From Polyrhizophydium stewartii (taxonomy: Eukaryota > Chytridiomycota > Chytridiomycetes > Rhizophydiales): 26,556 nt of DNA. The notes under the pieces were generated by a model. It worked only from the letters and a program-made list of their open reading frames with translations, did not search any database and was not told where the DNA came from. The stretch lies in the NCBI GenBank assembly GCA_027604665.1, contig JADGIZ010000101.1, positions 1-26,556 on the forward strand. The letters run 5' to 3'. Below, in pieces: positions 9,658 through 19,932 of this stretch; within the stretch, counting starts at the first letter, position 1, and the number at the start of each line of letters is the position of its first letter. Made by a program: the position numbers and the translations under genes.

Positions 9658-11542
9658 CTACAACGGCACCTGGACGTTTTTGTCGCGCACAAAATGCATG
9701 ATCTTGAGCTTGTAGTTGCGACGACGCTGGACTTCCTCCTCATCGATAAAGGGAAGATGCGTCAAGCGCTCCTGCTCCGCAACCATGTCAATCCACAGCA
9801 GCAGTGCACATTGAGCTGCAGCAGGTGCTCGCCTTTTCGGGCTGATAGAACGGGCTTTGCTGCGGCGCTTGGACGGTGACGTGCGTCGGATGGCTCCACT
9901 CTGTGTTGGCGCCGTAGCGCGTGTTGCGCCGAGGCAGCGTGAGGTCGCGCGGGTCTGGCGGCGGCGGCGGCACTTCGAGCCGCGGCCTATCCGAACGCGG
10001 TCGCATTTTCATGTTGGCCAGCGAGCTGGCTGTGAGAACACTGGCGCTGAAGCAAGAAGCAGGGGCCTGCATCTTACCTTGGTTTTCCCCACTCCCCTCC
10101 GCGGATGCGCAAAGCATCTCGAATGTGATGCGGGGCATCAGGGTCGTCGATCGGTCGAGCAGGCCGTCGCATTTCCGGCGGCACGATGTGGTTGGGTTGC
10201 GATGGCGGGGCTGCACAAGAGTAAGCGTCGCATATGACCCAGTGTCGACCAGATGCCAGAGTATCTCACGTGCATGCTGCCCCAAACGCTTCGGCCCCGG
10301 CGACGGCGAGAGTATCCCGTATGTGCACGCAACATCGAGCACACGCGCATCGCCCGCGGATCCAGCAAGCGACAGCCCCAAGGCGAACTGGCGTCCTTCG
10401 CCGCCCGGGCCGTGGTAGACAGCTGGATAGGGGGGCCGTATATGGCCGTTTGCAATACACATGGCGCGCAGGAATGGGATGCGGTTGGACTTGCCAAAGG
10501 TCGTGCCGCGCGAGCGCACAGTGTACGAGAGCGACTTTGCGACCGTGCCGCCGGGAGCCTCAGCACACGTATGGCTGTGCGTGTACTTATTGCGGTGAAA
10601 GTCGTGAGGTACTCGCGGTCTGCCGTAAAGCTGCATGTCCGAGATGCTGCTCGCGGAGGACGCTGCGTCGTCTTGTCCATCTGAGAGTTTTGGACCCCCC
10701 GCTTCCTGGGCACCGCCATGAAGAGGAGCCGATACGCCCGAGAAAACTACCGCAGATGTTGGCGAAGCCGGCAGCGTCGGTGCAGCTGTCATGCGCGCCT
10801 CCGGATGGGCCGCATCTGCACCCTGGCGGTGACGGATCTCGGGGGGATCTGCAGGCGCGGCAGACGAGGTCGCTCCGATGGCGTCGAGTCCAGCGAGCAT
10901 GAGCGGTGATGTTGCGGCCGCGGCCGGATTGGCAGCCACGGAGTTTTGCGAGACACCAGAACCTGACAAGGCAAGCGCTCCGCCTGGGGCTGCCGCCGCC
11001 GACGCGGCTGCGAGAGAGGGCCGCTTTGCGGAATGGCGCACCTCGGGCAGACTATGCGGGTGCGGGTGTGTGGGGGACGCATGGATGTGCTGGCGATGCT
11101 GCGGCCTCTTGCTTCTCTTGGCTGGCTTTGTCGGCTGGCCCAGAGAGAATGCACTTGCGGCCGGCACGATCTGCACAGGCGCCGTCGGCGGTCGCTGCGG
11201 AATGCGGAGAGGCTGTCGCAACGCCGCACCGTGGGCTTCGGAGCGCGACGCACGGCCCAAGCGGGGGTCTCTTCCGGAGATCAAACCGCTCACTCGCGGT
11301 TCTGTCGCGTGCGACGCCTTGGTGTCCCCGCCGTGCGATGCCAGCCTTGCTGGCTGAGACGTCGCTGCTCGCGGCGGTGCGTCGCCCGAGTGCGGCCCGC
11401 CGTCTTCGTCATCGAACGAGCCGTCGGAGCTGCGGCTTGGCCCTATAGTAAAGGGCCGGAAGGTATCCACGGGAAACGCTGCGAGCGCAAAGGCCTTGGT
11501 TGCGGTCAGCGGGCGAGAGCGGCGGCCCTCTGTGTCGGGCAT
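9658..11542 (-). CDS. unrecognised low-complexity protein, borders uncertain
   Basis: I do not recognise this protein. A minus-strand frame stays open from POL2 antisense down to 9788. The part that lies clear of POL2 is rich in Ala, Ser, Pro, Arg and His, with an acidic patch (SFDDEDGG), a His-rich segment (HRQHIHASPTHPHPHS), and more ordered segments such as LSYTVRSRGTTFGKSNRIPF, TTLMPRITFEMLCAS and LTLPRRNTRYGANTEW. A good donor (GTAAGA) and acceptor (TTCTCACAG) bound a 48-nt in-frame intron at about 10028-10075. A phase-2 intron within about 9845-9910 would join the last exon, which encodes IDMVAEQERLTHLPFIDEEE and ends in TAG at 9658-9660. The start is a guess: the ATG at 11542 (MPDTEGRRSRP) lies before the first non-POL2 block. 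GC-rich DNA produces long chance frames, so this may be partly or wholly spurious. Confidence 0.42.
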
Positions 11543-11776
11543 CGCAAATCTGCCGAGTGCTCCTGAGCAAAGAAGCTCAGCGAGGCGACCTGCGGTGTTC
11601 GTGCGCACGACAACGGCATGTGCGCGAGCGGGATGGTCCCGCACGGCATCTAGGCACTCTCGGAGCTGCCTGCACGCGGGGCTATCCCGCAGCCTGTCGA
11701 CCGTGCGGCGGTGCTGCGCCGGTTTCTGGCTGCCCGGAGCAATGACTGCGATTCGGCCCCAACTTGGCCAGAAGCC
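11543..11776. promoter_or_regulatory. probable POL2 upstream region
   Basis: 234 bp between the tentative start of the unrecognised minus-strand gene and the POL2 ATG. It must contain the POL2 core promoter and 5' leader. I see no recognisable element such as a TATA box. The left edge depends on the uncertain neighbouring gene. Confidence 0.3.
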
Positions 11777-14700
11777 ATGAGGGTCTTCACTCGGTTCGGC
11801 GCGCGCGGCGCGCTCGATGGCCCGGGCGACGACGAGACTGCCCGTGCGCCGTGGGACGACGAGGCCGACGACGAGGCCGACGCTGGTGGTGGCGGTGACG
11901 GCGGCGGCGACGACGACGCAGACCATGCGCTGCTCGCCGACCGCGCTGCTGGTGCCGACAGGTTCGACAAGATGGCCTCGAGCGCCGAGCACGCCAAGGC
12001 CCGCGACGAGCTCGACGAGAAGATGGGCTTCGCTCGCTACGTCGAAGGCCCCGAGCGGCTCGGCTGGCTCATCAACATCCAGCCGGTGCGTCCGGACCGC
12101 CGCGACGGCCGCGACGTGCCTCGCATGCGCGTGCGCTGACTCTGCACCTCCGCTCGTCCGAACGGATGGTTGTCCGGACACGCGCGGCTGCCGGTGGCCG
12201 CAACCGCCGCGCGGACCGACGCCGGTGCAGACGACGGTGCCCGACAGTGAAATCCAGAACGGCAAAGCAGGAGTCGACCTGTACTTTCTGGAAGAGGACG
12301 GCGGCTCCTTCAAGGCCACGCTGCTGTACCAGCCGTACTTGTTTGTCGTCTGCAAGGTGATCTCGCAACGCCAAAGCTCCTTGCGAACGGCGACCCTTGC
12401 CCGCATTGTCGGCCAAAAAGTCGCCGTGCAGCTCACTGACCCAACGCTGTGCCTCTGTCACCCCAGCCTGGGACCGAGGGGGACGTCGAGGAATTTATTC
12501 GTCGCCAGTTCCAGAACACCATCTTGTCGGTCACCCGAGTGGTCAAGGATGATCTCGAGCTTGTGCGTTGGTGGCGCATATCCGCTTCCACCACAAATAT
12601 CGCTGCTGACTTGCGCTGCCTCTGTTTAGGCCAACCATATTGCGGGCCAGAAGCGTGTGCTTGTCAAGATCTCGTTTTGGAACGTGAAGCAGCTCAAGAA
12701 CGTGCGGATGGCCCTCACGCAGATTATTGACCGCAACCGCACCTCTGGAGCGTCGGCAGGCACAGACGACGAATTCTTTAGGTGAGCGTTGTTTGTGCCC
12801 GGCTCTCCGCAAGCTCAGTTGTTCTGACGCTCCGCAATCCCGATCCGGGTTTGTTCATACCACGAAAGCGACATTCACGCCGAATCAAGCTCAGGTATGA
12901 GAGCGTCGGCTCAATCAGGCCGGCGCAGCGTCATTGACGGGCAAGACAGCATCATTGAGCTGCGCGAGTACGATGTCATGTACTACGTCCGCGTAGCAAT
13001 TGACTGCGGTGAGACGCCCGCCGTGCCAAGCCGATCTGCCAGCTATGTCGACGAGACGCGGCGGCTGACTGTGCTCTGGCTCTCTGCGGCTTTGCGCGGG
13101 GCGCCGAAAGACATCCGTGTTGGGTTGTGGTACACAGTGCATGTGAACAATGGCGTCCTCAACATCCGTCCCGAGCCAGAAAAGCTGCAGCGTGCAGAGC
13201 CGGTCGTGCTTGCGTTTGACATCGAGACCACCAAGCTCCCGCTGAGGTTCCCCGACGCGCAAATCGACTCGATCATGATGATTTCGTACATGATCGACGG
13301 CCAGGGGTTTCTGATCATCAACCGCGAGATTGTATCCCGCGACATTGACGACTTTGAGTACACGCCAAAGCCCGAATACGAAGGACACTTTACAATCTTC
13401 AACGAGCCCGACGAGGTCAGTGGTCAGACAACTTCATGTGGCGCTTTTTTGATTGCAGAGTCTTGGTGGGGCTGATTACGTGCGTGCTAACGTGCCTGCT
13501 TCCGCCCAGGCAAGCGTGATCCGGCGCTTCATCGACCACATTCACCTTGCACGCCCAACCGTGTTTGCCACGTACAACGGTGACTTTTTCGACTGGCCTT
13601 TTGTCGAGGCGAGGGCGGCAGCCAACAATATCAATCTCTTCTCGGTGCGTGCGAGTGCCGTGTGGGCACCTCGGGCAATGGGTCGGCCGGTGTGCTCATT
13701 GCGCTTGGATGCAGGAGATTGGCTTCAGCAAAGACTCGAGCGGCGAGTTCAAGTCGCGCAGCGCAATCCACATGGACTGCTTCGCATGGGTCAAGCGCGA
13801 CAGCTACTTGCCGCAAGGCAGCCAAGGCCTCAAGGTTTGTGCGTGAGCCTCTGTCGTTTCCTCGGGTGCATCTTTTTGACATGACTGCGCTCGTCAGGCG
13901 GTGACAAAGTACAAGCTGGGATACAATCCGATCGAAATCGACCCAGAGGACATGACGCGCTTTGCGGTGGATCAACCGCAGACCCTGGCGCAGTACTCGG
14001 TCTCGGACGCCGTCGCAACGTACTATCTCTACATGAAATATGTACATCCGTTCATCTTCTCGCTCTGCAACATCATCCCCATGAACCCAGACGACGTCTT
14101 GCGGCGTGGGTCAGGAACCCTGTGCGAGCATCTGCTCATGGTGCGATGCCGCGAGCCTGCCTTTTGCCGATGCCGAGGGAAGCTGATCCTCTAGGCGCAT
14201 TCGCCGTCACGCGCGGTTACAGGTGCAGTCGGTCAAGTCCAACGTCATCATGCCCAACAAACACGCCGACAAGGAGGGCCGATCATTCGAGGGTCATCTC
14301 CTCGAGAGCGAGACGTACGTCGGCGGTCACGTCGAAGCGCTCGAGGCCGGCGTCTTCCGGTCAGACATCCCTGCACAATTCCGACTTGTACCCGAGGCGT
14401 TCAGTCAGGTAGGCCTTGACATGGATGCACTGTTCCTGATCGCATGACACCGCGTATGTTAACGATGGCGGTATGACGCTCCCTTTGCAGCTGATTGAGG
14501 AGGTCGACCAGGCGCTGCATTTCAGCATCACTGTTGAGGAGAAGCAGAAGCTCGAGGACGTGGTCAACTACGACGAGGTCCGAGCGGCCATTGTTGAGAA
14601 GCTGGAAGCTCTGCGCAGCACGCCCGTCTGCGTCCAAGAGCCGCTGATTTATCACCTCGACGTCGCAGCCATGTAAGGCATAATGTCTCCTGGGTATCGG

Positions 14701-17700
14701 CCGTTGCGAGCTGGTTTATTGACAGGCGCACGCAGGTACCCCAATATCATTCTGACCAACCGACTGCAGCCCAACGCCGTCATTGACGAGTCGGTATGCG
14801 CCTCGTGCGACTTCAACCAGGGACCCGGCAGCTCCTGCCAGCGTCGCATGACTTGGTCGTGGCGCGGCGAGTTTTTCCCGGCATCGCGTGGCGAGGTCAA
14901 CATGATCCAGAACCAGCTTCGCCAGGAACGCTTTCCTGCCAAGCGCAACGACTTTGGCCGCGGCGCGGCGGATGACCGAGACAGCCGACCGCCGTTCAAG
15001 CCAAGGAGCGCGCGAGACGACTTGGCGCGCGCGTTCCACGAGCTGTCGCTCAGCGAGCAGAGCTCGCTGCTCAAGAAGCGCGTGTCCGACTACAGCCGCA
15101 AGGTGTACAGCCGCGTGCGGGAGACACGCGTTGTCGAGCGCGAGTCGATCGTGTGCCAGCGCGAGCATCCGTTCTACATCAACACGGTACGCGACTTCCG
15201 CGATCGCCGTTACGAGTACAAGGGCAAGCACAAGACATGGAAGAAGAACCTCGACGCAGCCCTCAAGGAAAACGATCTCGCCAAGGTCGACGAGGCGAAG
15301 CGAATGATCATTCTGTTTGACTCGCTGCAGCTGGCGCACAAGTGTATTCTCAACTCATTCTACGGCTACGTGATGCGCAAGGGTGCGCGCTGGTTCTCGA
15401 TGGAAATGGCGGGCATTGTGTGCCTGACGGGGGCTCGCATCATCCAGCTCGCGCGGTCGCGAATCGAGCAGCTCGGTCGCCCCCTGGAGCTCGACACCGA
15501 CGGCATCTGGTGCATCCTGCCAAAGTCATTTCCCGAGACGTTCACGTTCAAGCTCAAGAGCGGCAAATCGATGCAGATCTCGTATCCGTGTGTGATGCTC
15601 AACCACCTCGTCCACGCCGGTTTCACCAACCACCAGTACCAAGACTTGTCGCCAACGGGCGAGTACGTGACACACAGCGAGAACAGCATCTTTTTCGAGG
15701 TTGATGGGCCGTACCGAGCCATGATTCTGCCGGCGTCGACCGAGGAGGACAAGCTGCTCAAGAAGCGCTATGCCGTCTTCAACCACGATGGCTCGCTGGC
15801 CGAGCTCAAGGGCTTTGAGGTCAAGCGTCGCGGCGAGCTCAGTCTGATAAAGGACTTCCAAAGCAACATCTTCAAGATCTTTCTCGAGGGTCTCTCGCTC
15901 AAGGAGTGCTATGCTGCCGTTGGCGAAGCTGCCAACCGCTGGCTGGATATTCTGTTCAGCAAAGGCGCCGATCTCCCCGACTCGGATCTGTTCAACCTCA
16001 TTTCCGAGAACCGCAGCATGTCCAAGTCGCTCAAGGAGTACGGTGCGCAAAAGTCGACTTCCATCACGACGGCGCGCCGCCTGGCGGAGTTCCTTGGCGA
16101 GCAGATGGTGCGCGACCGCGGCTTGGCGTGCCGGTTTGTGATCTCGGCGCGGCCGCAGGGTCTGCCAGTGAGCGAGCGCGCCATCCCTGTGGCCATTTTC
16201 CAGGCCGACCCCAGCGTCCGCCGGCACTTCATGCGTCGGTGGCTCAAGGACGCGTCGCTGCAAGACGTGGACATCCGCGACGTGATCGACTGGCAGTACT
16301 ACATTGAGCGCTTTGGCAGTGTTCTCCAGAAGCTCATTACGATCCCTGCGGCCATGCAGTCGGTGGAGAACCCGATTCCGCGTGTGCGGCACCCGGACTG
16401 GCTGGGGCGCCGCGTTGCTGCACAGGAAGACCGGTTCAAGCAGCGGCGAATCACGGATGTGTTTTCCAGGTCGGAGACGTCTGACGTGGCAAAGGACATG
16501 AGCGCATGGCATCAAGCAGGAGGCGGTGACGCCGACTCTGCTGCGGCAAGCAAGCGCAAGCGCGCCAGGCATCAGGAGGCCGAGGAGCCCGACTTCGAAG
16601 GTGCGGTCTGCAAGTACTGCTCGCTATATTGCGCGTGAGTTGCTGACCGGAATGCGCCTGGTCACTGCTCATGTATCGCAGTGCTGTCGTCGGAGCAGTC
16701 TGCAGATTTGTTCGCGACAGATTATAGCGGGTGGCTTGTGCACGCCAAGGTACGATGGCGTCGAGCACGAGCAGCGCGCGAGTCGATGGCGCGAGACCGC
16801 GGCGTCGAGATGCGTGTGGCCAAGCGCCGCCTCGGCTCGGCTGTGTTCCAGCTGTTTCCCGGTGCTGCAGGTGGCTCGAGAACTGGCGGCTTGAGGCGCA
16901 TCGCTGGCCAGCCTGGTGCCGCGCCTCAGTCGCTTGTCTCGTCGGCAGCCGGCGCTCTGTATTCCGGCATTTCGGGGGTGCAAGTGCTTCAGATTGTCGA
17001 GAGCGACATTCCGGGCAGCTTCGTGATTTGGGTTCTGGCAAACGGCGGCATCCAGCAAACGCGCCTGGAGGTGCCCCGTCGGTTCTACATGAACAGCCGC
17101 GTTGGCGACCCTGGCGAGCTGCCGTCACATCCGCTGCTGGCGGTGACCAAACGCATGCGCACGCTGCCCCGCAGCCACCCGTGCAGGCACCTATACGAGC
17201 TCGAGATGCCCGAGACGTTCTACATCGAAAACAGCACGCTCTTTGCGGCCTTGTTCAACCACCCGGACGTCGACGGTGTTTACGAGACCAACGTCTCGCT
17301 TGCGTTCCGCGCCTTGATCCAGCTCGGCTGTCTGTGCAGCATCTCGCGCGGCAGCGGCGGCGTCGCAAGCTCGCTGGTCTTGGCCGATATTAAGAGCGAC
17401 CCTGTTGCACCGCGCTCGTCGTATCTGGACTCGCAGCACCCGCTCAACTTCTGCTACTTGTTTCATGCATCGAATGGTCCGAGGCAAGTCCTTGGCCTCG
17501 TGCTGGTGCCAACAGCACGTTGCCATGTCGTGATTGTCGACCCAGGCAACAACCGGGATGCGGTTCCAAACGTGCAGCGCATGTATGCCGAGGCGCTCGC
17601 CAAGTTACCGTCGCACGAATCCCAGGCGGGCAGCGGCGGCGCATTCGAATATCCCGCCCAGCTTGAGGCCACCACGTCCGTATTCCGCGGCGAGCGTGAG

Positions 17701-19887
17701 GCCCTTGCCGCGGTCAACACGCTGCTGCGCAGCTATCTCGACCAGCGCCGCGGCCCGACGGCGCTCGCGGTCCAATCAATGCGGTCGCGCAAGTACTTTG
17801 AAAACTCTGGCCTGTCCGTGTTGCGCGAGCTGCCCGTGATCTCGGTGCCCAGCCACAAGAACGACGTGCAGTTCCCTGCGATTGGTTGGCAGCAGCACGG
17901 CCTGCGGCGCATGGTTGGCCACTTTTTGCATCTGAGCGACTTTCTGGCGAACCGCATCGAGCTGGCCAGATACGCAGACGTGCCTTTGTGTAACATCGAA
18001 AACGATTACACGCTCTTCCTGAGCGACTTGTTTCTCGCGCGGCGGCTGGTCAAATCGGATGCGCTGCTGTGGTTCTCCATGTCGGGCAAGCCAGACCTCG
18101 GCGGCATTGAAAACGAGGACACCCATTTTGCGCACGGCGTGCCGATCAACCCCGAAATCAACCGCCATGGCTCGTTTTCGTCGATGTGCATCGAGCTGGA
18201 CATCTGGGATCTCGCACTCAACACAGTGCTGCAGTCAGACGTGATCTACGACATGGACAACCCCATGGCCGGCGCGGCGTATACCCATAACCAGGTTCAG
18301 GCGGGCGTTGTCCCGGGCGGCAAGGTCGCCGCGAATGATGGCACTGCCGGAGCAACGCCAGATCACGAGGGCGGGAGCCGAGGCACTGCCGGCCGCGATG
18401 TCGGCCAGGGCGTGGTGGCGTTGCGCGAGACGGACCACAGTGCGTTCTCGCCGGCCGTTTTTGGCATCTTCCGCACCATGGTCAAGGGCTGGACGGACGA
18501 CGTGCGCCGCAAGAACCGCTTCGCGTCCCACCTGCTCGAGCACTTGTTCCGCTGGATCACATCGCCGTCGGCAAAGTTCTTTGATCCGGCGCTCTTTCGT
18601 TTTGTGCACGACTTGATGAAGCGCGTCTTTGGCATGCTTGTCGGGCACGTGCGCCAGCTGGGCTCCGAGATTGTGTACGCATCCTTTGACAAGCTCGTCA
18701 TCAGTACCAACAAGACCTCGCTGTCCAACGCAATGGGATACATCACGTACGCGGTTGCCGCCATCGCCAAAAAGGACGCTTTTGCCCACATTGAGATACG
18801 GCCGTCGCGCTTTTGGCGTTTCCTGATGTGGATGGATCCGTTCAACTGGGCCGGCGTTGAGGTATCGCCCGGCGAGCCGGACACCCTCGCTGAGTCGCGC
18901 CAGTCCGAAGGCTCGGTTGAGGGTGCTGCACGCGCTCCCGCCGGCGGGCTTGTCACAGCAAGGCGCGAAGGCGATGCGCTGAGCGTCGACATGAAGTGGA
19001 GCATGCTCGCCGGTCTGCCGCGGCTGCACCAGCAGGCGTTTATGCGCGTCGTGGCCGAGTTCCTGGACCAAGTCTGCGAGACTGACATCCACGACAAGAC
19101 GGCGTGGCTCGCAAGCGTGTCCGAGATGCTTTCGACGACGTTCAAGCGGCGACTTCTTGGCGTCGTGCGTGAACTTTCGCGGACGCCCCTTGCGCAGCAA
19201 GGCTCGGTGGACGTTGCAGGCTCGGGCGGCCCAAGTTCCGAGAGCATGGCGCTCGCGCGAGTTGGCAGCAAGCGTCAGGACCCTCACCTCGAGTTTGTAA
19301 AGTGCCTGTGCGCGATCCTTGGGCTGGACGAGCAGCTGGACGCGCCGGTGCGACTCCTCAAGCGCGATCTGCTCAGCATCCTTGGCGTCAACGAATTCAG
19401 CAGCCGCGCCGCCTTTACGCCGCCGCCCGAACCATTGGTGCTTCACCAAGTGATCTGCGAATACTGCAGCTTCTGCCGCGACCTGGACCTGACCCGCGAC
19501 CGCGACGTAACCACGATTGCATGGGCCGATCAGCAGGATGGAGCGGATGCCCGCGGTGCAACGGCCGAGGCAGACAATGCAAGCTTCTGGGTATGCAGCA
19601 AGTGCCACATGGAATACGACAGGCCGTCGCTCGAGCAGCGACTCGTCGACCTCGTTGTGAAGCGGCTCACATCGTGGCAGCTTCAGGACTTGCGATGCAG
19701 CGACTGTCGCTTTTTCAAGGCCGAGGACATGCGAGCGCACTGTCCGCGGTGCAAGAGTGCCGTTGCAACAACGCAGCGCATGGACGACTTTGCGCGTGTG
19801 CTGAGCCAGATGAATGTCATTGCGCAGGCGCACGGCATGGAGATGCTGGGCGAGATAGTGAGGTTCGCGATGGCGTCAAGACGCTGA
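11777..19887 (+). CDS. POL2: DNA polymerase epsilon catalytic subunit
   Basis: The leading-strand replicative polymerase with 3'-5' proofreading. Thirteen exons: 11777-12085, 12231-12356, 12467-12562, 12630-12781, 12929-13008, 13111-13415, 13510-13644, 13715-13834, 13898-14140, 14223-14408, 14491-14672, 14736-16600 and 16682-19887. They give 2334 residues, slightly more than the yeast and human proteins. Exonuclease motifs are intact: FDIETT (Asp291, Glu293), NGDFFDWPF (Asp381) and YSVSDA (Tyr474, Asp478). Polymerase motif A is DVAAMYPN (Asp641, Met645), motif [12 protein letters not shown] and motif C DTDG (Asp898, Asp900). The cysteines expected for the catalytic-domain Fe-S cluster are Cys666, 669, 679 and 785. 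The non-catalytic C-terminal half ends in two cysteine motifs (2192/2195/2238/2241 and 2272/2275/2287/2290). Oddities are an Asp/Gly tract at residues 27-49 and a degenerate PIP-like box at 1214-1221. Exon 5 could instead include a microexon near 12867-12895. Confidence 0.98.
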
Positions 19888-19912
19888 CGAGTCGCAGGAC
19901 TGAGCGCAGCCA

Positions 19913-19918
19913 AATAAA
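19913..19918 (+). promoter_or_regulatory. polyadenylation signal candidate for POL2
   Basis: AATAAA lies 26 bp after the POL2 stop codon, inside the 45 bp that separate it from the stop codon of the convergent F-box gene. If used, cleavage would fall within the antisense of the F-box coding region, so the two transcripts would overlap at their 3' ends. Confidence 0.45.
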
Positions 19919-19932
19919 CGGCGAAGGTCCAG

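Noticed and set aside
18235..19833. A 532-codon minus-strand frame
   Set aside because: It is the antisense of the largest POL2 exon, has no recognisable domains, and POL2 is certain there.
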